Part shown: positions 45,501-52,340 of the stretch, piece by piece | Layout: the number at the start of each line of letters is the position of its first letter | Position numbering within the stretch: the stretch's first letter is position 1 | NCBI GenBank assembly: GCA_934635385.1 | Contig: CAKTZI010000020.1 | Coordinates: 6,098 to 70,097 of the forward strand | Direction: 5' to 3' | DNA: 64,000 nucleotides | From: an uncultured Kiritimatiellota bacterium | GTDB lineage: Bacteria > Verrucomicrobiota > Kiritimatiellia > RFP12 > UBA1067 | Made by a program: the position numbers and the translations under genes | The notes under the pieces: generated by a model | Seen by the model: the letters and a program-made list of their open reading frames with translations, nothing else | Databases searched by the model: none | What the model was told of the DNA's origin: nothing

Positions 45501-48500
45501 AGCAGACGCTCTGCCGGAGTCTCCTCCCCGTACTCCTTCCGTAGTTCCCTTGCCAGCCAATCCTTCATGCTGTCCGGGAATCGCCCCAAGTCGTTCACCG
45601 ACCACTCGCGCATCGGGATTTTCAGGCCGTACCCGTCCACCGGCCAGTATTCCTCCGGATTGCTCCCCTCCTCCGTCGGAGGCGGGTTCAGCCGCAACCA
45701 CTCCGTGCTGCCCTCTTCTATCTGCTCCATCATTAACCTCCTTGGCTTGTGCCTCTATTATACCAAAAATGCGCTCTGCCTCTGCGTCACTCACGCGGGC
45801 AAGCCCGCGTGCGCGAGCCACGGCGTTCCAGATGTCCTGAAGAACCGGCTTCGCACGTTCGTACTTCGCCGCGTCGCGCTCGTAGATGTAGGTGGCAAGG
45901 GCCTTGAAGTCCTTGTGCCCGCTCTCGACAAGCACATCGACGAGCTTACCAACGCCCGTGACGAGTTTCCCGAACTTCTCCGGGTTGAAGTCGGGCGTGT
46001 CGAAATCTACTTGCCCGCTTGCGCCTTTCGCGCCGCCTCCTGCAACGCCGCCCGTATTGCGGACACTCGCTTCCTCTCGTTCTCGGAGGTGTCCGAGGAA
46101 ATAGTTTGCGCTTTCCCTGATTCTTGCATGGTCTGGATTTCCTTTCGCTTCAAGCTGTTTAAGTGTGATTTCAGGCGCACCGTCTACGGAATTATCGTAG
46201 ATATGGAGATGTATTTTATCACCATACGCATCGGAAAGCAACCGCAGGTTCTCGCGGCTCTTCACGTGCGAGTTGGCGAACGAGAGCGGCGAGACGATAT
46301 GCCCGCCGTTCTTGACGCGCTGCGCGATGCCTTCCAACGCCTGTCCGGGAGTGCGGTAGACGAAATGTATCTCCGGCTTCTGCCCATTGGCAAGAATCGC
46401 GTCTATCTGCCTCTTCGCCACATCGAGGTTGCCGAGCGTGGAATCTATCGTAAAATCATGGCTATCCCCAATCTTCGCGGCCACGGTCGATTTCCCCGCA
46501 CCGTTTCCGCCTGCAAGGAATACTACAGTTCCATCGCCCTTGCCCTTGCGCGTCTTCAGCAGACGCTGGAACTGCGCCTCCAACCGAGGCCCAACATAGC
46601 CCGTCCTGTCAACGTGCGTGCTCCAGTCCAACCGGTTGTAGCCCGGCATGGTCTTTCGCACCTCGTCGCCGCTCACGATTGTCGAATCCACGCCCAGTTC
46701 GGGGCTGTCGAAGTCGATTGCGTCGAGCGCGGCCTTCGCCTTGCGTTCAGCCGCCTCGTCCTTCATCCTGATGGACGGGGCTTTAGACGTCTTCGGCTTG
46801 GCAACATGTCGGGATTCCCGGCTGCTTGCCGATTCTGGCCGATTCAGGGCGTTTTCGTAGATTGCAACGGAGTTCTTCCCGTGGATCTCGTCAAAGTCCT
46901 TCCAGCTCACATGCAGTTGCGTTGCATTCCTGCGTGTACCGTCGCCGAAGATGTATGCCGAATACGCATTCCCCGATGTGTCCTCATAGCCAAATGACAA
47001 GTCCCCGCCCCTGCGCAGATAGATGGCGTGGACTTTTGCGTTTGGATTGTTCTTCCGCCATTCAGCGAAAGCATCGCCCTGTTTTTTCGTGACGGCGTTT
47101 GCGGCTGGTTCGGGCTTCGTCTCCAGCTTCGCCGTCATCACCATGCCCATCGCCGCCGCCTCCTCCGGCGTGACGCGCTTCGTGATCTTCCGGCCGTTCT
47201 CCTCGATTTCCACGGTGACCTTGTGGTGCGCGTTCTCAATCGGAACGCCGCCGACTTTGAGCGGCTTGCCGTCCTCAACAGGCTTCGCGGGCTTTTCAGT
47301 TGTTAAGTCTTTCTGAACAACTGCCGTAGCGCCCGATTTCTGCCCCTCTGTGGGCTTCGCGGCTTTTGGACGCGCCGTTGCCTCCGTTTTCTTCGAATCG
47401 CTCACAGGGCCGTTTTCGCGCGTCTGTGGTAGGGGCATAACGCCAACGATTTCAGACCTGTCGAAGGTGTCTATCGCGTTATAGTTCCAGCCGTCCCGGT
47501 AGGACACCTTCACGCGGTTGCCGTCCACGGATACGATCGCGCCGCGAATCTTCTGCCGGGCGTTGATCTCGCCGCCCGTGTCGTGCTGGATGACCACTTC
47601 CCGATTGGGCGCAATGTCACCTTCCCTTGGTACGACGTAGCCATCGACCGGCTCTGTCGTGCCGTCCTTCTTCGTGAAGACGGCGACCTTGGGAGTCACA
47701 GGTTTCGGCCTCTGCGTCCGGTTGAACAGGTCTTCGCCCTCTGCGCCGCCGAGATCCATGAGAGACTGCCCGACTTCGCCCGCGCCGCCCTTCAACGGAG
47801 CGGCCTTGCGACGCTCGATTTCCTCCTTCTCCGTCCGCTTCCGTTTTTCCTCCGCGATCTGGTCGCCCGTGACGCGCTCCAGTTCAAGGTTCTCCTTCGG
47901 GACGATGCCGAGTTCCGCGTCAAGGGCTGCCTTGTCGGCTTCGTCGAGCCGCACGGCGTTGCGCCAATACTCCGCCCTTTCGAGCGCCTTTTGGCGTGCG
48001 TCGGCGAGCTGCTTCCTGTCCTTGGGGTTCCTGATGCCAAGTTCTTTCGCGTACGCCTTGTTGAGGTCGAGTCGACCGCCCTTCTGCATGGCCGTCTGAA
48101 GGACGTTCGCAATGCGCCCGTACTCGTTCGCCTTTTCGACGCGCTTGGCGGCGCGCTTCTCCTCCAGGGCCAGCAGCTTCAGGTCCTCTTCCGACGTGAA
48201 GAGGTCGAGCTGCATTTCCCCGCCCGTCGCTGGGGCCTTGCGGCTTTTCGCCTCTTCGGACAGTGAACGCGCCACGATGGCGAGCCTATCGCCCCGCAGT
48301 CCCTCCAGCGCCTTTTTGACGAGGATCTTCTGGACGGCTCCGTTGCGCGGATGGGCGTTCCTCGGCGCGGCCTTGGCGATGATTCCGGCCTGTTCGACCG
48401 AAATCAGCCCATCGGCTCCGCTTCCGCTCCAGTCAACTGCCGCCCGAGTGCCTTCCGTAGCACCTTCGTAAAGCTCGAATGCGAGTCTGCCCTTGCTCCG

Positions 48501-51500
48501 CGAGAGGAATCCGGCGGATTCGGCTGCGGCTCTTGACGGCTTGGCGTTTTCAAAGTATCTGACATAATCCTTTACACTTCCTTTCTCATCGATGATGTTT
48601 GAGATTGCGTCCAAATTGCGCATGTCCTCCGGCGTATAGCCGTCCTTCTCGTAGAACAGGCGCGCCAGGATGTCCTTCTTGCCCGTCCGCTTGGCGAGGT
48701 CGAACCTGTGGCGACCCGTCACGAGTTCCTTCGTCCCGTCCCTGCGGACATAGACGACCACGGCGTTCTCCGCGCTCTCGAAGTATTCCCCCTTGAGTTC
48801 CTGCCCCTTCACGACGCCCGTCTTCGGGTCTGCGCCCTCCTTGAACTGCGTGTCGGGAAGGGAAACGTCGCCGACGGGAACGCGCACCGGCTCCTGGTTG
48901 TCGTGCATGACGCGCAGGAAGTCGTGTTCCGTCCGCATGGCCGGGGAGATGCCGTCCGTTGCCGCACCTACATCCGGCTTTGCAGTTTTCGCGCCCGCTG
49001 CCGCCGCCGCTTCATTTCGCTGAACTTCTTGGCCTTTCGCCCGCCCGTCCATTCCGGCATTCTCGACCGGCTGTGTTTCATCGGCTCCATTCCCTGTCTC
49101 ATCCTTTACCTCCGTGTTTGTCTCTTTGTGCCCTTCCACCGGGAAGAACTCAAACCTTTCGGGCGTGTCCGCACGTCCCGCCGCAACGCCGCCCTCGCCC
49201 TTCGCCGCCTCGCGCCACCGTTTCATCATCACCTTCACGTCGGCGGACGAATACGTCTTGCGCAGATTCATCTTCCGCGCCGCGTCGTTCACCTTGCTGA
49301 CGAGCTTGTCGAGTTTTGACGGCTCCGCGTCAAGGTTCGCCGAGGCATAGTGCGCGAACACCTCGGCGAGATTCCCGTTCACGCCCTCCATCGTGCCGCA
49401 CGTGGCCGGGAAAAGCCCGTCCACGATCTGCCTCTTGAACGCATCGAACTCCTTTGCGCGGATGTTCTCCGCGAATTCGACCGCGCCCGATTTCCCGAAC
49501 TCGCCATTCGGCCCGCCATGCCCGACGATCTCGTGCGCGAGAATGCGCGGGATGTCGCCTACCTCCTGAACGTTGTCGAGAATCACGACCGCCGTTCCGT
49601 CCGACGTGTAGAAAGCGTCCCTGTCCTGCACTGCCGGATTGAGCAGCTGGCTGGCATCGTTCAGCCCAAGGCAAGTGCCGTCCCGTGCGATGCCGTCCGC
49701 GAACGCCTGTGCTGCGTCCGCCATCGTGTTGAAGTAGACGACGTTCTTCTTGCCGTACTTCGCCGCCCGCTCGTTCTCGATGACCTGCCGCTTGCGCTGA
49801 CGGTCGAGGGCGGTGTACTGCCCCATGAGGGCAAGTTCCCGTGCTTTTTCGACGGCCTCGCCAAGCGTGGCGGCTCCGTCGCTGTCGCCCGTGTCGTTGT
49901 GGACGGAGAAAGTCCCGTCCGCCTCCTCCATGATCGTCACGCCCGTGTTGGGGTCATGCGCAAGGTTGCTGACGTTCTCCTTGCCCGTCCTGTTGTCGCG
50001 CCACTTCATCGGAACAAGTCCGGGCTTCCCGTCGGCAGTCTGCGGGAGGCTGAAGCTGACAGGTTCAACCCCGAACTCGCTCTTCATCTTCCTGGCGAGA
50101 GCCTGCGACGGGGTGACGACCTTTCCCGTCTCCGCGTCGATTGTCGGCTTTTCGGGTATGACCGCGCGTTCCGGCTGCGCGTTCGCCGCGTCGCGAAACT
50201 TTGCGTTCAGCGTGTCGCCAAGGAAGTTCGCGACGCGCGGATCGAAAAGAATGTCAGTCGCGAGCTTCGCGTCCGGCGGAAGCCCCGCCTTGTCGCACAG
50301 TTCCTGAAACTTACGCACTGCCTCTTTCGTCGGCTTCCAGTCGGGGGCGGGGGCGCGGCCTTTCGCCGCCTCGCCCGTCGTGCCCGCTTCGAAGTCCGCC
50401 GCCGGCTTCGCGTGCGCCTTTGCGGTGTCGATTCCCTCCTGGACAAACCGCTTCAGGGCCATCATGCCGTCGGGATTCAGCCTTGCCAGCAAGAGACGGC
50501 CTTCCGGCATCTTGGCGGCTTCCCGGACGACCTTCTCGTAGTCACGCGCACCCTTGACGCGGGCGTTCAGGACGCGCCCGGCGCCCATGATCGCGCCAAT
50601 CGCGACACCATCGCGAACGCCTTTCAATCCCTCGATGGTGATCTCCCCAAGGTCGAGGTCGTGTCCGCTGGCGAGTTGGCGGAATGCCGTATCGCCCGCA
50701 CCTTGTGCGCCCATGAGACCGCCCGCTTCAAGCGCGGCAACACCCTGGTTCAGGAACTCACGCTTCGCGTTGAACCGCCCCATTGCCTTGGAAAGCCCGC
50801 CGAACGTGAACTTCTCGACGGGCTGGACGGGGACGATGCCCTTGCCGTTCATCCAGCGGCGGAACGGCGCATAGTAGAATGCCGCCGTCATCGCACCGTC
50901 GAAGAGGGCGCTGCCGCCCGCGATGTCCTCCGCCGCCTTGCCCGTCTTGCCGCTTTCCAACGCCGTGCTGCGCGTCTGCTGGTATGCGTCGGCGGACGAC
51001 ATGGCAATCATCGTCGGGCCAAGGTACGCGAACTGCGCGATGCCGGATGCCGCGCCCTCCAGCCAGTCCACCACCGCGCTTCCCGAATTGCCGACGGGTG
51101 TCTTCTCGTCCAGCCAGTTGCGGATCCGCTTCGCGTCACGTATGGCCATGTTGCCGACAGCCGTCCCCTCTCGGCCATTCTCCACCATGAGGGAATGTTC
51201 CTGGTGCATTCCCTCCTTCCCGGCTATCGGGGCTTCCCACCTGAAATACTTTTCAAGGTTCTCGCGCACGGACGGATCGCGCTTCGCCATGCGCTTTACC
51301 TTCTCGTCGATGTTCACGCGCCCCAGCCAAGCATCAAACGATTCGCCCTCCTTCTTCGCCATCGGGTCGTCGGCCATGAATGCGTGACGCGCGTCTTCGT
51401 CCACGCCGCCAGCCGCCGTGCCGACAAGGTTGATGAGACCGGCGGCCATCTTGCCCGCCGTGTTCACGACGGTGCGGGGGACGCTCCGCCATCCCGCGCT

Positions 51501-52322
51501 TTTTCCCGTGCGCTCACCGTTCCCCGCGCGATTCCCCGCGACATACGCCAATGCCTCGCGCATTTCCTCGGGCGACTTGGACTCCTTGCGGATGCGCTCG
51601 ATCTGCCAGTCCTCCAGCCCCGCTTCCTTTGCGACCCCGGCAAGGGCATCCTCGTCGCTTTTTCCGTTGCGCGGCACGCGCTTGCGACCGATCGGCTGGC
51701 CCATCGTGTTGTACGCCATCTCGTCCGACTCGTCCGTGCCGCGTTTCCATTCGGCAACGGCATCTGCCGTGTCGCCGTTCGCAAGCCGCTCCATGAGCGT
51801 GATCCTGTCCGGCTCGGTGCGTTTTTTGTGCTCATAGGCAACGCCCCGGTCTCGCCTGATCTCGTCCGAAACGTCGTCCCAGTGTTCGTGAAGCCAGTCG
51901 TTCCATTTCGACTGGTTGTCCTTCATGTGGGCATCGTGGACTTCCTGCGCCATCTTCTGCGCGGAAGCCTCGTCATCCGCCATGCCCCAATGCTCGCCCG
52001 TCTCGGCGTAGTGTCGGACGGCATCCTCCTGCGAGAGTTCCTTCCCGCCGACAACCGTCGGCACGACGGCGAACTTGCCGTCTTCATGCCGAACGAGCAT
52101 GGACGATGTGGTGGAGTAGCCGTTCATCTTTCCGTCCTTGTCGCGGCGAAGGAGAACCCTGCGGCCCTCGTTGCGAAGGTTTCCGCCCCACTGGTTCTTC
52201 TCGCCGTCGGGAAGCCTTTCATTCCCACCGTCGCCGTCCTCACAGCTCAGAGGTTCAACCTCGCCAAAATCATCCGCCGCCTCAACAGGCTCGATTTCGC
52301 CCCACTCTTCGTTGTCATTCAT
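36573..52322 (-). CDS. Giant phage polyvalent protein (5249 residues)
   Basis: A virion-packaged type of multidomain protein likely to be ejected with the phage DNA. Domains by approximate residue: N-terminal phage domain (60-150); metallopeptidase motif HEIVGHGG near 930; ParB-like domain (1125-1300, GRHRFDLAKR); zeta-type kinase with GGNGAGKST near 1938; DNA methylase with GPSAGTGNFA near 2474 and DNVPY near 2536; SF2 helicase with VGAGKT near 3186, DEAH near 3352 and GRIIRFGNT near 3703; long coiled-coil regions (3800-4650); LPD38-like C-terminal region (about 4780-5249). The methylase-helicase core resembles P1 DarB, an antirestriction protein. The motif (V/I)DFD(T/S)P occurs three times at domain borders. 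Residues about 2197-2309 are overprinted by another gene. Confidence 0.85.
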   Translation of the reverse strand: MNDNEEWGEIEPVEAADDFGEVEPLSCEDGDGGNERLPDGEKNQWGGNLRNEGRRVLLRRDKDGKMNGYSTTSSMLVRHEDGKFAVVPTVVGGKELSQEDAVRHYAETGEHWGMADDEASAQKMAQEVHDAHMKDNQSKWNDWLHEHWDDVSDEIRRDRGVAYEHKKRTEPDRITLMERLANGDTADAVAEWKRGTDESDEMAYNTMGQPIGRKRVPRNGKSDEDALAGVAKEAGLEDWQIERIRKESKSPEEMREALAYVAGNRAGNGERTGKSAGWRSVPRTVVNTAGKMAAGLINLVGTAAGGVDEDARHAFMADDPMAKKEGESFDAWLGRVNIDEKVKRMAKRDPSVRENLEKYFRWEAPIAGKEGMHQEHSLMVENGREGTAVGNMAIRDAKRIRNWLDEKTPVGNSGSAVVDWLEGAASGIAQFAYLGPTMIAMSSADAYQQTRSTALESGKTGKAAEDIAGGSALFDGAMTAAFYYAPFRRWMNGKGIVPVQPVEKFTFGGLSKAMGRFNAKREFLNQGVAALEAGGLMGAQGAGDTAFRQLASGHDLDLGEITIEGLKGVRDGVAIGAIMGAGRVLNARVKGARDYEKVVREAAKMPEGRLLLARLNPDGMMALKRFVQEGIDTAKAHAKPAADFEAGTTGEAAKGRAPAPDWKPTKEAVRKFQELCDKAGLPPDAKLATDILFDPRVANFLGDTLNAKFRDAANAQPERAVIPEKPTIDAETGKVVTPSQALARKMKSEFGVEPVSFSLPQTADGKPGLVPMKWRDNRTGKENVSNLAHDPNTGVTIMEEADGTFSVHNDTGDSDGAATLGEAVEKARELALMGQYTALDRQRKRQVIENERAAKYGKKNVVYFNTMADAAQAFADGIARDGTCLGLNDASQLLNPAVQDRDAFYTSDGTAVVILDNVQEVGDIPRILAHEIVGHGGPNGEFGKSGAVEFAENIRAKEFDAFKRQIVDGLFPATCGTMEGVNGNLAEVFAHYASANLDAEPSKLDKLVSKVNDAARKMNLRKTYSSADVKVMMKRWREAAKGEGGVAAGRADTPERFEFFPVEGHKETNTEVKDETGNGADETQPVENAGMDGRAKGQEVQRNEAAAAAGAKTAKPDVGAATDGISPAMRTEHDFLRVMHDNQEPVRVPVGDVSLPDTQFKEGADPKTGVVKGQELKGEYFESAENAVVVYVRRDGTKELVTGRHRFDLAKRTGKKDILARLFYEKDGYTPEDMRNLDAISNIIDEKGSVKDYVRYFENAKPSRAAAESAGFLSRSKGRLAFELYEGATEGTRAAVDWSGSGADGLISVEQAGIIAKAAPRNAHPRNGAVQKILVKKALEGLRGDRLAIVARSLSEEAKSRKAPATGGEMQLDLFTSEEDLKLLALEEKRAAKRVEKANEYGRIANVLQTAMQKGGRLDLNKAYAKELGIRNPKDRKQLADARQKALERAEYWRNAVRLDEADKAALDAELGIVPKENLELERVTGDQIAEEKRKRTEKEEIERRKAAPLKGGAGEVGQSLMDLGGAEGEDLFNRTQRPKPVTPKVAVFTKKDGTTEPVDGYVVPREGDIAPNREVVIQHDTGGEINARQKIRGAIVSVDGNRVKVSYRDGWNYNAIDTFDRSEIVGVMPLPQTRENGPVSDSKKTEATARPKAAKPTEGQKSGATAVVQKDLTTEKPAKPVEDGKPLKVGGVPIENAHHKVTVEIEENGRKITKRVTPEEAAAMGMVMTAKLETKPEPAANAVTKKQGDAFAEWRKNNPNAKVHAIYLRRGGDLSFGYEDTSGNAYSAYIFGDGTRRNATQLHVSWKDFDEIHGKNSVAIYENALNRPESASSRESRHVAKPKTSKAPSIRMKDEAAERKAKAALDAIDFDSPELGVDSTIVSGDEVRKTMPGYNRLDWSTHVDRTGYVGPRLEAQFQRLLKTRKGKGDGTVVFLAGGNGAGKSTVAAKIGDSHDFTIDSTLGNLDVAKRQIDAILANGQKPEIHFVYRTPGQALEGIAQRVKNGGHIVSPLSFANSHVKSRENLRLLSDAYGDKIHLHIYDNSVDGAPEITLKQLEAKGNPDHARIRESANYFLGHLREREEASVRNTGGVAGGGAKGASGQVDFDTPDFNPEKFGKLVTGVGKLVDVLVESGHKDFKALATYIYERDAAKYERAKPVLQDIWNAVARARGLARVSDAEAERIFGIIEAQAKEVNDGADRRGQHGVVAAEPASDGGGEQSGGILAGGRVRPENPDARVVGERLGAIPGQHEGLAGKGTTEGVRGGDSGRASAEGNGPVGNRSVSEDGERETGRDRAGDGNQGGVSHVKKRAAKAADATKPNPTRRDFVMTKSVEDAILEKKTAQRVRNNLDAIRLIRDLKARDYAATPEEQATLAKFVGWGGLREDMFGYGLESAYALERAGEPERVPGVLRRYGISQGAYGLHRELRQLLNDKEYESAKASASTAFYTPVYFVRALHENLRRLGVKGGRFLGPSAGTGNFASAAGEYEKPVSWQFVEKDVLTGEMLKALFPNQRVNIGGFEETKFPDGFFDFAIDNVPYADVPINDRSLSSRMFKIHDYFFAKTLAKLRPGGVMAFLTSTGTLDKTSPILRQFLTEHGGQIVGAVRLPNGFFSENAGTDVASDLVIVQKVQGRPDNAAFEKGVEYGKTEEWVRRKGRIEKPLTYNGYFQDHPEQVVGTMEIASGQFGPILKYSMPDVLPGDLSSEIGKAIGRALDGIDKDALLKSAAVAERQDHTPVYDAEGLRQGSVTMKDGKPFIKSGEMLEPIVFPNDRSLSKELKKRGRTPDRIMGGLLSLRKAMRDVIDAQMTDNDSVETDLAPLQAKLNEAYDTFVKANGTLHDKWISPFVLLDKADGNRLLALERIVKDESGKPKVVKSDIFTKRVISRGQRATKADTPKDALVISYSESGAINVPRIAELLGVGDEEAVRKLKEGGDAFENPQTGLLEPSWEYLSGRVRAKLAAARAAVEAGEESYRANVEALEKVQPPMVRLEDAEIKFGATWVDTDCMKDFLRDAFGSESMHIMLGRNEVTGQWNVEFGRIMNEDPWGETSWSPQEFVSRVLNHGSMNHYETDPIDKKRYLNEKRTEGNKLAAEKLHHAFSQFIQASERWAEPMYERYNAVMTDMVEIKLPNNILPFRAAGMSEAALGKLFEGGDPKKPKKGREYQSDVIARGVLGGSSLCLAHCVGAGKTLEMQSIGVLGRHLGLFKKPMYVVPNHMLEQFTNEFVEAFPNANILKMAEADVKPENRRAFFAQVANGDWDAIVVKHSTFSKKLAMSDEYQKEFMEAQRRDLIEAIAAMREAGERISVDQATKKLERLEAKLEQLANAENHDSQIVPFEELGVDQLFVDEAHNFKGMPITTRQGRTGGLSQGDSQRAVDMEMKTQYVQSLHGGDRGVVFATGTPLSNAPVVEAYVMLKYLAPNKLEEQGLKHFDDFVDAFGRITTESEFSLDGKTVKEKEKVSAFVNIPELMKLLRSVVDIVNPDQLDIPRPKPKYHMIDVDMSPAQERIMEMVAHEAATPPSREERNKYLTLTRIAKNACLTPRLLGFEDGGNKIIRAVSEIKKVYDETVAERGAQLVFTDIFNRASGGTDEYIAAHITGGQDMPYARGAYNLNEEIRSLLVTAGIPRDEIAIIQDIDKSKGDKDANKSALFAKVRSGEVRVLIGSRPKMGEGTNVQERLAAIHLLHPGWKPSEDEQAIGRIIRFGNTYKEGQIFYYLTKGNANIGSYETKNHQLIGVKSKLIDQVMHGDDSVREIDMDESAMDRDMLMGLASGNKALMELIDVKKRVHKLELNTESVLSSARRNKDRAEANSRILARRREEFAREQEGVKEWRKKNEGKPFALSTPDGRSIEKVKDMADYVSAQMAKQLTKDRYGRDDKTVLGDFNGVELVLTYDKWGDEKFNIAVPMIGVAREINYSGFLPDFSQAAMTAFKGKIFETVSPDFAKAYENSLADMDRQAKKMSADADRLQKDYEGMRDELVKLRTRQAELERAITPLVIQAVENRKAAAYGNWLITKSGNGQKYVARRESDAKSFSAPTVRELIPLMDAEDFARPKNAATKTADLRPHLKPNSKGEYPSVDTLSVGQVDFDTPNLTPAEEKYSEAEDKTPTEQVMREVYGMTNDEIATALKAAGMEPPKHVRKPDETAWEQAEALLSNPSYMEKLSRAVAKFPRNIADYENNALNVLFRRRQAAVNAAQSVVNGLKETLDAFNAIPQDERDAGFGENQKKVAREYGEAMSQLAQAKSLMYETGLALTRSSSEAGRRLRSNRGLIDQTDFSYAGISGQVAAILGGADKIAPEMDAKIREIANGFATLDEEGRDLATARLKAQAEKIVEQIKRGDRIRKVAERNPGDEVKRVMRNYNDALAQIEVGSAEVGGTLVGLSDQQYPAWGKWLRAIGEYHCFENPDITEDECIKAIVEDISPFMDGVDENQVRDALTGFGHNFRQSRYEAQRLMNDLRSQSRLKRQMDWMDENNTMPPLTGMVRDEPSDTTRNLQKQVQERKKEVPDAGRDARRLKGVLESAKTRVKNRIADLERAIETGEKIPGRERTVMEDIELRELRKRKDELQKTYDELFRTEHGMTDAQRVKLAERLLGRELEHALADLDRARSGDFSKKARRPRAESPTLDALRERLSEVRNQIRELKKAKYEFGLTPEELSAYNARKMANREKAIARLAERIVRGDLRPQKKPQPPMPPEMQKRYEAMAEQMNRAHRKLADLRREAADARKPKFVRFMGDAYRFVDGVWKMATASLDFTQVGNQTGTILMAHPKIVAANFAKTISAFKSRINAENIELDLLSDASVKEAVDNGWLRWKKVSDSTSRGERVELFDAIDKPFTIGGKALRFTDIPFYGTSIENSDRLYATYINAVSASLYSTIVNDPKLFPGGATVFQKKMLCDMINVMNGSGTLSKDNRRILGKVFWAPGLVDSQLKRLIGYQVWHSWTASAEEDGSGTFKERLTMSRIGLGEFVRSNLGAILLGSLLTALFATDDQKDEFAHAGPVKRLQMLVAPRIRHTQLDLTGGSVAFLRLGNRLVTGAYETATGKQAKVRDMFGEVAHFAKGRLTPLVSNAFSALSGKDYTGQDYGAAELLLSFAPISLRDAGHSIYENGIEDRAWATAFLGAGLTMFGIGKGTYRKDDYAILSNRFLDSKREYDAIEKDELLDEQNRRLLLDSIVAENPLMREGVREDIAADIAQIRRDEARAMRDEKEGHEVDASLLSDIERGKAKLIEKIRAERRK
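45395..45733 (-). CDS. Gene nested in another frame inside the giant phage gene
   Basis: 112 residues in a different frame of the same strand. It has its own AAGGAGG ribosome site just before ATG 45733 and a GGTATAAT promoter at 45757. The product looks like a normal protein (EEGSTEWLRLNPPPTEEGSN, later WSVNDLGRFPDSMKDWLARE and SEIARYPRMANARLGEIAQE), whereas the giant protein here is a low-complexity Gly/Arg/Ala chain. That contrast suggests the small frame was the original one and the giant frame reads through it. No family recognised. Its last residues overlap the linker before the methylase part. Confidence 0.6.
   Translation of the reverse strand: MMEQIEEGSTEWLRLNPPPTEEGSNPEEYWPVDGYGLKIPMREWSVNDLGRFPDSMKDWLARELRKEYGEETPAERLLKEMAPSEIARYPRMANARLGEIAQEMGIRAEYRT
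45757..45762 (-). promoter_or_regulatory. -10 element of the nested gene
   Basis: TTTTTGGTATAAT on the minus strand inside the giant gene, 24 nt before the nested ATG, with AAGGAGG between them. Confidence 0.5.
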
Positions 52323-52340
52323 CCGAAAGCCTCCTTGTGA

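Noticed and set aside
49350..52340. A 996-codon plus-strand frame opposite the giant phage gene
   Set aside because: Same kind of antisense shadow; no ribosome site, no domains, while the minus-strand frame has clear motifs.
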